A stretch of 63,228 nt of DNA from Pseudomonadota bacterium (GCA_023451825.1 JAEXYA010000056.1:1-63228), one strand, 5' to 3'; positions 26,609 to 35,523 are shown, numbered from the stretch's first letter. Notes: a model not told the origin generated them from the letters alone. Numbers and translations: made by a program.

Positions 26609-28684
26609 TCACAGCGCAATCTGAAGGCGGTTCACTTCGCCGCCTTCAGATGCAGCCGGCACGGCGCAGCAGATCAACACCTCGTCATCCGCGACCTCCG
26701 CCGTCGGCTCCTGCGTATAGGTCACCGCGCCCGACAGCAGCTTGGCCCGGCATGTCCCGCAATTTCCAGCCCGGCAGCTATAGTCGGGGTTCAAGCCGCG
26801 CGCCTCCGCCAGCTCCAGCAGCGAGCCTGCCTCGGGTGTCCAGCGCGCCTCCTTCATCGACTCCGTGAACACCACATGCACCGATGTCGATGCCGGCAGC
26901 GGCCGCGTCGGCGCGACACTGGGGCCGTCCACCTTTCGCACCAACGACGCCGGCCCGAAAGCCTCCGCATGGATGCGTGCGTCCAGGATGTGGCGCGCAC
27001 GGAGATCGTCATAGATCGCCTGCATGAATGGCGGCGGCCCGCAAAGATAGACGTCATGATCCTCGATCGGCATGAAGCGCGACAGAAGCGCCGCATCGAC
27101 ACGCCCCGCCGCGTCGTAATCGATACCTTCTTCCGCATCGGAGACGTCGCTGAGCACCCGGAGAACCCGCACGGCGCCATCGGCCGCCTCTTCAAGCTCG
27201 CGCAATTCATCGATGAAAGCGCGATCCTTCTTCGCATGCGCCGCCTGGACGAGAATGGTCGGCCGCACCTTCCGCTTGCGCAGCCCCTCATAGACCACAT
27301 GCTTCAGCATCGCGAGCATCGGTGTGATACCGATGCCGCCGCCGAGCAGCACGGCCGGCCGCTGCAGCGTGGGATCGATGGTGAAATCGCCGGCCGGCGC
27401 GCGTGCCTCGATGACATCGCCAACCTTGACCTGATCATGCAGCCATTGCGACACCAGACCATCGCGCTTGACGCTGATCCGATAGACGTGATCGGAGGGT
27501 GCGACCGATAGCGTATAGGTGCGGATGGTCGTCTTGTCCGTCCCACCGACGGGCAACCGGATCGGAAGATACTGCCCCGCCTGATGCGGGAGAAGGCCGA
27601 CACCATCCGCCGGCTGCAGATGAAACGACCGGATCGTCGCGCTTTCATCGACGATCTTGACGACGTTGAACGGCCGCCATTTGGTGGCAAGCTCGGCCGC
27701 CTTGAGCCGATGCGCCGCCTGCTGCCAGTCGCCGGTCATCAGCGACGCCGGCGACGCGCCATCGGCCTGCGGCGACCAACGCAATGGCAGCGCCCCGCGC
27801 CGCAGAACGACACGGCGCGGCGTGAATGTCCAAAGCCTCTCCGCGCCCTGGAATGCGGCGATCTCCGGTGCATCCAGCACCACCTTGGCATCGCCGGTCA
27901 TTTGCAGGACGTCACCGGTCTCGTAATCGGCAAACATCAGGCCGGCTTTGCCATTGAGCAGAATGTTGCCGAGGGTGGCGAAGAACAGATTGCCGTTGAA
28001 GTCAGGGATGGTGAGCGTGCCGTCGGCATCGACGCGGACAAAGCCGGGCTTGCCGCCACGGCTCGACGCATCGACTTGCCTGCGATCCTCACGCTCGGCA
28101 TAGGACGCCACGAAGAACATGTCGGCGGCCTCGATCATGCCGCGCGCATGCGCACCGAGCGTCGCCGTCTCTTCGACCTGTCCCGTAAAGGCCTCGCGCG
28201 GATCGCGAACGAATCGGTAATCGCGCAGCTGGATATAGCGCGGACAATTGCCGAAGCTCTGATCCACTTCGAAATGAACAGCGTCAGTGACCGATGGCCC
28301 GACAAGACCATTCACCCGGTTTCGCCGTCGCGTATGCATCTCGATTCCGAGCAGACCGATCGCCTCCCCTTCGCGAATGCCTGCGCTGGCGGGATCGCTT
28401 GGATCTCGCAAAGCATCGATGTCGAGCGACTGCGCCGTCGGAGAGGACACGAAGCCGGGTTGCCCCATGGCGAATGTCGCCCATGCATCGCCCGCGCCAT
28501 CGACGCTGCCGAGCACGATGAAAGGAATCTGCGCATAGAAATCGCGATGCTGGGCCGGCATGTAGTCGCGCACGATGCGCTTGCCGAGGTCGTCCATATA
28601 GTCCGACACGCCTGCTTGCTGCTGAAGCGCCTTTTCACCGGCGTGCCAGATATCGAGCTTTGTCAGTGGCTGCAGATCGGTCAT
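26609..28684 (-). CDS. Three-domain flavin / [2Fe-2S] oxidoreductase fused to a pyridoxamine-phosphate-oxidase-like domain
   Basis: A 691-aa fusion. Residues about 40-290 form a PNPOx-like split barrel (FIVLGSVDGAGDAWATFAMGQPGF, IPDFNGNLFFATLGNILLNGKAGLMF). Residues about 335-570 are a ferredoxin-reductase module with the flavin motif RTYTLS and NAD-binding GGGIGITPMLAML and YLCGPPPFM. The C-terminus is a plant-type ferredoxin domain with Cys637, Cys642, Cys645 and Cys673, spaced as in phthalate dioxygenase reductases. It probably passes electrons from NAD(P)H through flavin and iron-sulfur to a bound partner or substrate. I chose the ATG at 28684 (MTDLQPLTKLDIWHAGEKAL). A GST gene lies 57 bp upstream in the same direction. 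Confidence 0.88.
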   Translation of the reverse strand: MTDLQPLTKLDIWHAGEKALQQQAGVSDYMDDLGKRIVRDYMPAQHRDFYAQIPFIVLGSVDGAGDAWATFAMGQPGFVSSPTAQSLDIDALRDPSDPASAGIREGEAIGLLGIEMHTRRRNRVNGLVGPSVTDAVHFEVDQSFGNCPRYIQLRDYRFVRDPREAFTGQVEETATLGAHARGMIEAADMFFVASYAEREDRRQVDASSRGGKPGFVRVDADGTLTIPDFNGNLFFATLGNILLNGKAGLMFADYETGDVLQMTGDAKVVLDAPEIAAFQGAERLWTFTPRRVVLRRGALPLRWSPQADGASPASLMTGDWQQAAHRLKAAELATKWRPFNVVKIVDESATIRSFHLQPADGVGLLPHQAGQYLPIRLPVGGTDKTTIRTYTLSVAPSDHVYRISVKRDGLVSQWLHDQVKVGDVIEARAPAGDFTIDPTLQRPAVLLGGGIGITPMLAMLKHVVYEGLRKRKVRPTILVQAAHAKKDRAFIDELRELEEAADGAVRVLRVLSDVSDAEEGIDYDAAGRVDAALLSRFMPIEDHDVYLCGPPPFMQAIYDDLRARHILDARIHAEAFGPASLVRKVDGPSVAPTRPLPASTSVHVVFTESMKEARWTPEAGSLLELAEARGLNPDYSCRAGNCGTCRAKLLSGAVTYTQEPTAEVADDEVLICCAVPAASEGGEVNRLQIAL

Positions 28685-28741
28685 CGGTTCACCCTCGCAA
28701 GACAAACCGGGCGCATGCGTAGATGCGCCCGGCACGCGCCA

Positions 28742-29359
28742 TCAGGCAGCGGCGGACAGGCCAGCTGCGGTCTTCGGGAACGGCACGAAGCCGGGCAGTG
28801 CTTCGATGCGGCGCAGGAAGGCGTTGACGCGGCCATATGCGGACAAATCCACATTCCCTTCCGGCGCGCCGACGATGTAGCTGTAGAGCGCGACATCGGC
28901 GATGGTCGGCCCTCGGCCGACAAGCCAGTCGCGACCGTCCAGATGCGCCTCGATCCGTGCAAGGATCATGTGGGCGCGCGCAATGACTTCCTCAGGATTG
29001 AATTTTGCGCCGAAGACCGTGATCAGCCGCGCGGCGGCGGGCCCATAAGCGAGTTCACCGGCGGCCACGGACAACCAGCGCTGAACCTCCGCGCTGCGCT
29101 TGGCATCTTCCGGCAACCACTGACTCTGGCCGGATGTCTTCGCGAGATAGACGAGGATCGCATTGGAGTCGGGGACGATCGTGCCGCCATCATCGAGCAC
29201 CGGCACCTGGCCGAACGGGTTGAGCGCCAGGAATTCGGGTGTCTTGTGCGCGCCCGACGCGAGATCGACCTCGATCACCTCATGCGGCAGGCCGAGCAGC
29301 GACACGAACAGGCGGGCGCGATGGGCATGGCCGGACAGCGCGAAATGATAGAGCTTCAT
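28742..29359 (-). CDS. Glutathione S-transferase
   Basis: A 205-aa GST. The N-terminal thioredoxin fold starts MKLYHFALSGHAHRARLFVSLLG, with NPFGQVPVLDDG and the binding segment PDSNAILVYLAK; the helical domain holds DGRDWLVGRGPTIADVALYSYI, the conserved Asp cap. The gene precedes the fusion oxidoreductase, and the two may detoxify or reduce the same electrophilic compounds. Substrate not deducible. Confidence 0.9.
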   Translation of the reverse strand: MKLYHFALSGHAHRARLFVSLLGLPHEVIEVDLASGAHKTPEFLALNPFGQVPVLDDGGTIVPDSNAILVYLAKTSGQSQWLPEDAKRSAEVQRWLSVAAGELAYGPAAARLITVFGAKFNPEEVIARAHMILARIEAHLDGRDWLVGRGPTIADVALYSYIVGAPEGNVDLSAYGRVNAFLRRIEALPGFVPFPKTAAGLSAAA

Positions 29360-29506
29360 GGGGCAATTCCTGAATGGGTGGCCGGGTCCATTCCCGATCC
29401 GCCCCTGGAATTTGCGTCATGATGTGCCTTGGGAGAATGCGTGGCTGGCGCACTTCATTATTGCAGCAAATGAAATGATCTCAACCCAACCGACGACCGC
29501 GACAAA

Positions 29507-31723
29507 TCACGCGACCTGCGCGCAATCCTGCTGATCATCAACGGTCATCGCCTGCGCCCGCAGCAATTCCACGATCTCCTCATTCGGCCGCGCGCGGCTG
29601 AACAAGAACCCCTGGCCTTCGTGACACCCTTCATAGCGCAGGCAGGCCAGCTCCGCTTCCGTCTCGACGCCTTCGGCCGTGATGGTCACGCCAAGCCCCA
29701 TGCCGAGATTGATGATCGAGCTGACAATGGCCTGTGCATCGCGATTGGCGCTGAGATCGCGCACGAAAGACCGGTCGATCTTGATCTTGTCGAACGGAAA
29801 GCTTCGCAGATAGCTGAGCGACGAATAGCCGGTGCCAAAATCATCCATCGAGATGCGGACACCGAGCGCGCGTAGCGCATGCAATGTCGCCAGCACCTGA
29901 TTGCTTTTTTCCAGCAGCAGCGTTTCGGTGATTTCGAGTTCGAGCCGGCGCGGCGGCAGGCCGGAATTCTTCAGCGCATCCATCACCACCGAGAGCAGAT
30001 TTCCGACGCGGAACTGGAGCGGTGACAGATTGACGGCGACCCGCACTTCATCCGGCCAGCGCGCAGCATCATTGCAGGCCCGGCGCAGGATCTGCGCACC
30101 GAGCACATTGATCAGGCCGGTGTCTTCCGCGACCGGAATGAAATCGCCCGGCGAGATCATGCCGTGTTCGGGATGCGGCCAGCGCACCAGCGCCTCGCAG
30201 CCGGTGATGCGGCCGGTCTTGAGATCGACGAGGGGTTGATAATAAGGCCGTAGCTGGTCGTCCTGGATCGCGGCGCGCAGATCATTCTCGATCTTGCGGC
30301 GCGCTTGCGCCCGCGCGTCCATGCCGGTTTCGAAGAAGCTGAACGTGCCGCGCGTATCGTTCTTGGCGCGCGACAAGGCCATATCGGCATTTTTCAGCAG
30401 GCGTTCGGATTCATCGCCATCGCCTGGCGCCATGGCAATGCCGACGCTGGCGCCGATCACCACCGAATGACCGTCGAGCAGGAACGTCTCACCGATCGCA
30501 TCGAGCAGGCGGCGCGTCAGCAACACGGCGTCTTCGGGGCGATGGATGCCGGTCTGGATGATGGCGAATTCATCGGAATTCAAACGCGCCAGCGCGTCTT
30601 CTTCACGCAGTGTCGAGCGCAACCGCCGCGCCACACCGCGCAGCAGCTTGTCGCCGATCTCGTGGCCGAGGGAGTCGTTGACGCCCTTGAAATTGTCGAG
30701 GCCGAGGAAGAGCACGGCCAGTTTCTCGCCACTGCGGCGGACATGGGACAGCGTCTCGTCGAGGCGCTGGCGCAGCAGGTTGCGGTTCGGCAGGCCCGTC
30801 AGCGCATCGTGATGCGCCATGAAGGCAAGCCGCATCTCGGCGCGCTTGCGCTCGGTGATGTCCATCAGCGCCAGCATCACTGCCGGCTGCTCGTTATAGA
30901 CGAGCTGGCGCGAATAGATGGCGAGGTCGATCAGCTCGCCATTGGCCTTGATGTGTTTCCAGGTCCGCGCCGCCTGCTCATCGGCAGCATGGTCGCCAAC
31001 CCATGGCGGCGACGCCTCGAAGGCCTGCAATTGGCGAATGGTCAGCTTCTCGAATTCGGCCCGCGTATAGCCGTAATGCTCGGCGGCGGCATCATTGACG
31101 CTGAGGATGCGCTCATCGGCCAAAGCGCAAACGATCATCGGCACCGGATTGCTTTCAAACAGCAGGCGGAACGATTCCTCGCGCTGCTTCAGCTCGGTGA
31201 TATCCACGCGCAGGCCGACGACGCCGCCGTCGTCGGTCAGGCGTTCCTCGATGAGGATGACGCGGCCATCGGCAAGCTTCTGTTCGTGTCGCTCGCCGGG
31301 ATGAAACATCTTGTTGACGCGCTCGGCGATCCAGTCGTCCTCGCGGCCGAGCGCCTCGGGATAGTCGCCGCGCGCGACGCCGACACGGATCGTGTCCTGA
31401 AGCTTGGCGCCCGTCGCGAACTGATCGGAGCTGCGATTGTAGATCTCGGCGTATTTCTTATTCCAGAGGATGTACCGCCCTTCGGCATCCAGAAACACGA
31501 TGCCCTGCGGAAGAATGTCGATGGCTTCGCGCAGCCGCTCATGGGATCTGCGCGCCTCGACGATCGCAGCGTCGGCCTGGGCGCGTTGGCGCGCGACATC
31601 GCCGACCACGCCGATGGATGTCGGCGCGGCTGCAAACGACTTCTTGGCAGCGCCCCGCGCGCGATTGAAGCGCGGCTTGAACGATGCCTTGAGTCCAGTC
31701 TTCTTGGGCCGGTCCTTCGGCAT
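29507..31723 (-). CDS. PAS-PAS-GGDEF(degenerate)-EAL protein, likely c-di-GMP phosphodiesterase
   Basis: A 738-aa cytoplasmic signalling protein. A basic N-terminus is followed by two PAS domains (LREAIDILPQGIVFLDAEGR; LLFESNPVPMIVCALADERI), a GGDEF domain and an EAL domain. The GGDEF signature reads LNSDEF, so cyclase activity is probably lost. The EAL domain keeps EALVRW, NLSPLQF, EITETLLL, DDFGTGYSSLSYL and EGVETEAEL, so cyclic-di-GMP hydrolysis is likely. I use ATG 31723 (MPKDRPKKTG); a TTG at 31819 would add 32 residues. No transmembrane span is seen. Confidence 0.9.
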   Translation of the reverse strand: MPKDRPKKTGLKASFKPRFNRARGAAKKSFAAAPTSIGVVGDVARQRAQADAAIVEARRSHERLREAIDILPQGIVFLDAEGRYILWNKKYAEIYNRSSDQFATGAKLQDTIRVGVARGDYPEALGREDDWIAERVNKMFHPGERHEQKLADGRVILIEERLTDDGGVVGLRVDITELKQREESFRLLFESNPVPMIVCALADERILSVNDAAAEHYGYTRAEFEKLTIRQLQAFEASPPWVGDHAADEQAARTWKHIKANGELIDLAIYSRQLVYNEQPAVMLALMDITERKRAEMRLAFMAHHDALTGLPNRNLLRQRLDETLSHVRRSGEKLAVLFLGLDNFKGVNDSLGHEIGDKLLRGVARRLRSTLREEDALARLNSDEFAIIQTGIHRPEDAVLLTRRLLDAIGETFLLDGHSVVIGASVGIAMAPGDGDESERLLKNADMALSRAKNDTRGTFSFFETGMDARAQARRKIENDLRAAIQDDQLRPYYQPLVDLKTGRITGCEALVRWPHPEHGMISPGDFIPVAEDTGLINVLGAQILRRACNDAARWPDEVRVAVNLSPLQFRVGNLLSVVMDALKNSGLPPRRLELEITETLLLEKSNQVLATLHALRALGVRISMDDFGTGYSSLSYLRSFPFDKIKIDRSFVRDLSANRDAQAIVSSIINLGMGLGVTITAEGVETEAELACLRYEGCHEGQGFLFSRARPNEEIVELLRAQAMTVDDQQDCAQVA

Positions 31724-32093
31724 CCCGATTTTACTCGCATTCTGCGTGCGACATTCTGTGCCGGAAGTCTCTGAAGAAACGGTATCAGCGCCCGCAACGA
31801 CCGCATACAGATACCTCAATCAATGCGTGAATAACCACAAACCCTGCACACACAGCGAGCAGATCCGAGCCGGATAAACTAAGGCTTTCTTAATTTGATC
31901 GCGCGAAGCGTTTCAGATTGAAGCACTCCTCTGGAAATGCCTGTCGCGCAGGCGTCCAGCAGCGGCTGAATGCTGCGACAGATCCGCAGCAAAAAATTGC
32001 GCCACATGGCAGGATGGTTAGCCGTGCGTAAACATCGCGCGATGTCTCCGGCCTGCGCGCTGACTTGTCGTCTGCCTGCGTTATAGTCGGGCC
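31724..32093. other. Intergenic region between the EAL protein gene and mepA
   Basis: About 370 bp between divergent genes, or 274 bp if the EAL gene starts at TTG 31819. I see no gene, repeat or RNA. It is less GC-rich than its neighbours near 31840-31930 and should hold both promoters. Confidence 0.5.
32060..32087 (+). promoter_or_regulatory. Possible mepA promoter (CTGACT-N16-TATAGT)
   Basis: TATAGT at 32082-32087 with CTGACT 16 bp upstream. The predicted transcript start, 6-7 nt downstream, coincides with the mepA ATG at 32094, and no ribosome site is present, so a leaderless message is likely. Confidence 0.4.
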
Positions 32094-33029
32094 ATGAGCT
32101 CCCGCCTGATTCTCAGCCTCATCGTGCCGCTCGCCCTTGCTTCAGCGCCCTTCGACGCGCTGGCGCAGACCAAAGGCGCGGTCGATCCGAAGCCGCTGCC
32201 GCCGCTCGCCAATCCCAACGATCCCGCGACCCCAGCCAAGGAACTGTTCGGCCGCAAAGCGCTGCCGACCCGCTCGGCGCCACAGGTGATCGGCTTCTAT
32301 GCCAAAGGCTGCATCGCCGGCGCCGAGGCGCTGGCGCTGAACGGGCCGACCTGGCAGGTGATGCGGCTGTCGCGCAATCGCAACTGGGCGCATCCGCAGA
32401 TGGTCGAGCTGGTGGAGCGCGTCTCCGCCAAGGCGAACAAGATTGCAGGATGGCCCGGCATACTCGTCGGCGACATGTCGCAGCCGCGCGGCGGCCCGAT
32501 GCTCACTGGCCATGCCAGCCACCAGATCGGCCTCGATGCCGATATCTGGCTGACCCCGATGCCCAATCGCCAGTTGTCGCGCAATGAGCGCGAGGAAATG
32601 TCGGCTGTCATGATGGTCCGCAAGGACCGCCTCGACATCGATCCGGCCACCTGGACTCCGAGCCATCTGCCGGTGATCCGCGCTGCCGCGCAGGAGCCCG
32701 CGGTGGAACGCATCTTCGTCAATGCCGCGATCAAGAAAGCGCTGTGCCGCGAAGCCAAGGGCGATCGCAGCTGGCTGTCAAAGGTCCGGCCGATGTACGG
32801 CCACGATTATCACTTCCATATCCGCATCAAATGCCCCGCAGGCGCCGCCGACTGCGAATCCCAGGCGCCGCCGAATGAAGGCGAAGGCTGCGCGGCCGGC
32901 GATCTCGCTTACTGGTTCAGCGACGCCGTCCTGCGTCCGAAGCCGCCGCCGGTGCCGCCGAAACCACGACCGCCGATGACCCTGGCGCAAATGCCGGACG
33001 CTTGCCGCCAGGTCCTGAACGCCCCATAA
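32094..33029 (+). CDS. mepA: Penicillin-insensitive murein endopeptidase
   Basis: A 311-aa periplasmic zinc peptidase (M74) that cuts D-Ala-mDAP crosslinks in peptidoglycan. The signal peptide ends near DALAQTKG. The catalytic region has GDMSQPRGGPMLTGHASHQIGLDADIWL (the zinc ligands GHxSHQxGLDAD) and the distal MYGHDYHFHIRIKCP motif with the other His residues. A Pro-rich tail (PKPPPVPPKPRPP) follows. The next gene, a Mop protein, starts 26 bp downstream in the same direction. Confidence 0.95.
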   Translation: MSSRLILSLIVPLALASAPFDALAQTKGAVDPKPLPPLANPNDPATPAKELFGRKALPTRSAPQVIGFYAKGCIAGAEALALNGPTWQVMRLSRNRNWAHPQMVELVERVSAKANKIAGWPGILVGDMSQPRGGPMLTGHASHQIGLDADIWLTPMPNRQLSRNEREEMSAVMMVRKDRLDIDPATWTPSHLPVIRAAAQEPAVERIFVNAAIKKALCREAKGDRSWLSKVRPMYGHDYHFHIRIKCPAGAADCESQAPPNEGEGCAAGDLAYWFSDAVLRPKPPPVPPKPRPPMTLAQMPDACRQVLNAP

Positions 33030-33055
33030 CTTGCCCATCAAAAGGAGCTTCCAAC

Positions 33056-33265
33056 ATGCGCATCAGTGCACGCAACCAGATCAAGGGCACCGTCCTCGAA
33101 GTGACCAAGGGCGCCACCACGTCCCATGTCCGCGTCGATATCGGCGGCGGCCAGGTCATGACCTCTTCGATCACCAATGAGGCCGTGGACGATCTCTCCC
33201 TCAAGGTCGGCGGCAAGGTCGTGGTGGTCGTCAAGGCCTCCGACGTCATGATCGCGGTGGATTGA
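33056..33265 (+). CDS. Free-standing Mop/TOBE molybdate-binding protein
   Basis: A 69-aa protein beginning MRISARNQIKGTVLEVTKGATT, a single Mop (TOBE) domain like the molbindins that bind molybdate as oligomers. Strong AAGGAG ribosome site. It opens the molybdate group mop-hyp-modA-modB-modC. ModC in this operon lacks its own C-terminal TOBE domain, so this small protein may supply storage or regulatory binding. Confidence 0.92.
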   Translation: MRISARNQIKGTVLEVTKGATTSHVRVDIGGGQVMTSSITNEAVDDLSLKVGGKVVVVVKASDVMIAVD

Positions 33266-33267
33266 TC

Positions 33268-33765
33268 ATGGCAGCGCGTCTGATTGTCGCGCTTGCACTG
33301 CTGAGCTCGGCGCCCGCATGGGCGGCCGAGCCGAGCGGCTGCGACAAATTCAAGTGGCCGGTCGACAAAGAGCGTGCCGCACTGATGTCGCAAGACCGCC
33401 TCAAGACGGCCTCAGGAAATGAGCTCGCAATCCCCGCAAAAGCGGCTCTGGAGCTCAAGAATCCGGCCGATCCGAAGCTGCCGCGCGCACCTGAACGCAA
33501 GCCGAAAGACGGCACTTTTGCAGGCTTCGTGAAGTTCAAGGCCCCACCCAAAGCCGGCGCCTATTCGATCAGCCTGTCGTCCAATGCATGGATCGACGTG
33601 ATCCAGGACGGCGAACAATTGAAGCCGATGGAATTCAGCGGCGCCACCGACTGCGAGGGCATTCGCAAGGTCGTCAAATTCGATCTCTCCGGCGGACCGT
33701 TTGCCGTACAGATCTCTGGTGCTCCCGAGAGCAGCATCAATCTCGCGGTGCTGCCCGCGGATTGA
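33268..33765 (+). CDS. Hypothetical periplasmic protein in the molybdate gene group
   Basis: A 165-aa protein with a signal peptide (LIVALALLSSAPAWAAEPSG). The mature part contains CDKFKWPVDKERAALM, GTFAGFVKFKAPPKAGAYSISLSSNAWIDVIQDG and a two-cysteine layout (GCDKF, TDCEG) that may form a disulfide. I do not know its function. It starts 2 nt after the Mop stop codon, so the two are very likely co-transcribed. A role in metal or oxyanion handling is a guess from context. Confidence 0.8.
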   Translation: MAARLIVALALLSSAPAWAAEPSGCDKFKWPVDKERAALMSQDRLKTASGNELAIPAKAALELKNPADPKLPRAPERKPKDGTFAGFVKFKAPPKAGAYSISLSSNAWIDVIQDGEQLKPMEFSGATDCEGIRKVVKFDLSGGPFAVQISGAPESSINLAVLPAD

Positions 33766-33815
33766 TCTCGGCCACTTTACCCCTTCGATCAGCCTGAGTA
33801 TTGTTGCCTCGCGAT

Positions 33816-33856
33816 ATCCCGGACGGACCGTAAGTCCCCGGGATTGCCGGAACGGC
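33816..33856 (+). promoter_or_regulatory. Structured leader upstream of modA
   Basis: ATCCCGG (33816-33822) pairs with CCGGGAT (33838-33844), with an inner GGAC/GTCC stem, followed by a GCCG-GAA-CGGC hairpin at 33846-33856. The modA ATG is 82 nt further. It may be a regulatory RNA or a processing site; it does not clearly match the molybdenum-cofactor riboswitch pattern. Confidence 0.35.
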
Positions 33857-33938
33857 GCTTCCGCCTGTCGCACCTCCCATCCAACCAACGCCTGGATTGC
33901 GCGCGCATTTTGCGCTGCGTTCACGCATGGAGCGCCAC

Positions 33939-34724
33939 ATGAATCGTTTTGCCGGACTTCTTGCCGCTTTCTCGATCCTGCTCGGATCGACCTTCACGCC
34001 TGCGCAGGCGCAGGACAAAGCCCTCACCGTTTTCGCCGCCGCGTCCATGAAGAACGCGCTCGATGAACTCAATGCCGCCTACACTGCCAAATCCGGTGTC
34101 AAGGTCACGTCCAGCTATGCAGCGAGCTCGGCACTCGCCAAGCAGATCGAACAGGGCGCGCCGGCTGACATTTTCATTTCCGCCGACATGGAGTGGATGG
34201 ATTATGCGGTCGGCAAGAAGGACATCAACGAAGCCACCCGCACCAGCCTGCTCGGCAACAGCATCGTCCTGATCGCCGCCAAGGACTCCAAGCTCGCCGA
34301 CGTCAAGATCGGCCAGGGTTTTGATCTCGCCAAACTTGCGGGCGACGGCAAGATCGCCACCGGCGACGTGAAGTCGGTGCCGGTCGGCAAATATGCCAAG
34401 GCCGCGCTGGAGAAGCTCGGCAGCTGGACCGCCGCAGAGCCGAAATTCGCGATGGCCGAAAGCGTCCGCGCCGCCCTGACGCTGGTCTCGCGTGGTGAAG
34501 CGCCGCTCGGCATCGTCTACGCGACCGACGCCAAGATCGATCCCGGCGTGAAGGTCATCGGCACCTTCCCGGCCGACTCGCATCCGGCGATCGTCTATCC
34601 GGTGGCCGCTACTGCGAAGGCCAAGACCGAAGCTGCCGACTACATCGCCTTCCTGAAGAGTTCGGCATCGAAGACTGTCATGGAGAAGTACGGCTTCACC
34701 TTCCTGGTCAAGCCGACGACGTAA
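33939..34724 (+). CDS. modA: Molybdate-binding periplasmic protein
   Basis: A 261-aa molybdate ABC transporter binding protein. Signal peptide LLAAFSILLGSTFTPAQAQD; mature protein LTVFAAASMKNALDELNAAY, YAASSALAKQIEQGAPADIFISAD and GIVYATDAKIDPGVKVIGTFP, which contain the usual oxyanion-binding Ser and Ala/Tyr positions. ATG 33939 has GGAG 7 nt upstream; ATG 33927 is possible. A 77-bp palindrome separates it from modB. Confidence 0.95.
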   Translation: MNRFAGLLAAFSILLGSTFTPAQAQDKALTVFAAASMKNALDELNAAYTAKSGVKVTSSYAASSALAKQIEQGAPADIFISADMEWMDYAVGKKDINEATRTSLLGNSIVLIAAKDSKLADVKIGQGFDLAKLAGDGKIATGDVKSVPVGKYAKAALEKLGSWTAAEPKFAMAESVRAALTLVSRGEAPLGIVYATDAKIDPGVKVIGTFPADSHPAIVYPVAATAKAKTEAADYIAFLKSSASKTVMEKYGFTFLVKPTT

Positions 34725-34731
34725 TCCTCGC

Positions 34732-34808
34732 CGTCATTGCGAGCGCAGCGAAGCAATCCAGAAAACCAAAAACTGGATTGCTTCGTCGCTGCGCTCCTCG
34801 CAATGACG
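34732..34808. repeat. Palindromic repeat (CGTCATTGCGA family) within the mod operon
   Basis: Arms cgtcattgcgagcgcagcg + aagcaatccag and ctggattgcttcg + tcgctgcgctcctcgcaatgacg. Lies between modA and modB. The hairpin may stabilise modA mRNA or lower read-through, giving more binding protein than permease. Confidence 0.92.
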
Positions 34809-34826
34809 ATGGAGCTCAAACTTCTA

Positions 34827-35522
34827 ATGTTCGACATCTCTCCCGAAGAATGGACGGCGATCCTGCTCTCGATCAGGGTCGCCGTGATTGCGACCCTGAT
34901 CTCGACCCCTCTTGGCATCGCTGTCGCGTGGCTGCTCGCGCGCCGTGATTTCTGGGGCAAGGCGCTGATCGACGCGATCATCTATCTGCCGCTGGTGTTG
35001 CCGCCTGTGGTCACCGGCTATCTGCTGCTGGTGATGCTCGGCAAGCGCGGCGTGCTGGGCTCCTTCCTTGCCGAACATTTCGGCATCGTGTTCGCCTTCC
35101 GCTGGACTGGCGCCGCGCTGGCCTGCGGCGTGATGTCGTTTCCGCTGCTGGTGCGCCCGATCCGGCTGTCCATCGAAGCCGTCGATCGCCGCCTCGAGCA
35201 GGCCGCAAGCACGCTCGGTGCATCGCCGCTCAAAGTCTTTGTCACTGTGACGCTGCCGCTGGCACTGCCGGGCGTCCTTGCCGGCATGGTGCTGGGCTTC
35301 GCCAAGGCGATCGGCGAATTTGGCGCCACCATCACATTTGTCTCCAATATTCCAGGCGAAACGCAGACGATTTCCTCCGCCATTTATTCGTTGCTGCAGA
35401 CGCCGGATGGCGACGCCGCGGCCTCTCGGCTGGTGCTGATTTCAATCGGCATTGCGGTCGTCGCCTTGATCGCATCAGAATGGTTCGCGCGACGCGCAAC
35501 CAAGCGCCTGCACGGAAACTGA
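34827..35522 (+). CDS. modB: Molybdate ABC transporter permease
   Basis: A 231-aa inner-membrane permease with about five to six spans. The EAA loop reads EQAASTLGASPLKVFVTVTLPLALPG, followed by GFAKAIGEFGATITFVSNIPGETQT, the ModB signature. I chose ATG 34827 (MFDISPEEWTAILLSIRVAV), which gives the usual N-terminus; in-frame ATGs at 34803 and 34809 fall in or next to the palindrome. It is one base short of touching modC. Confidence 0.94.
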   Translation: MFDISPEEWTAILLSIRVAVIATLISTPLGIAVAWLLARRDFWGKALIDAIIYLPLVLPPVVTGYLLLVMLGKRGVLGSFLAEHFGIVFAFRWTGAALACGVMSFPLLVRPIRLSIEAVDRRLEQAASTLGASPLKVFVTVTLPLALPGVLAGMVLGFAKAIGEFGATITFVSNIPGETQTISSAIYSLLQTPDGDAAASRLVLISIGIAVVALIASEWFARRATKRLHGN

Positions 35523-35523
35523 C

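Noticed and set aside
33781..33938. Molybdenum-cofactor riboswitch or ModE site before modA
   Set aside because: The hairpins and a cacctccc stretch are suggestive, but the conserved core of that riboswitch and a TATATA-type ModE palindrome are not found.
34737..34826. Extended modB N-terminus reading through the palindrome
   Set aside because: The added residues come from the repeat and do not match ModB; the start at 34827 gives the family N-terminus.
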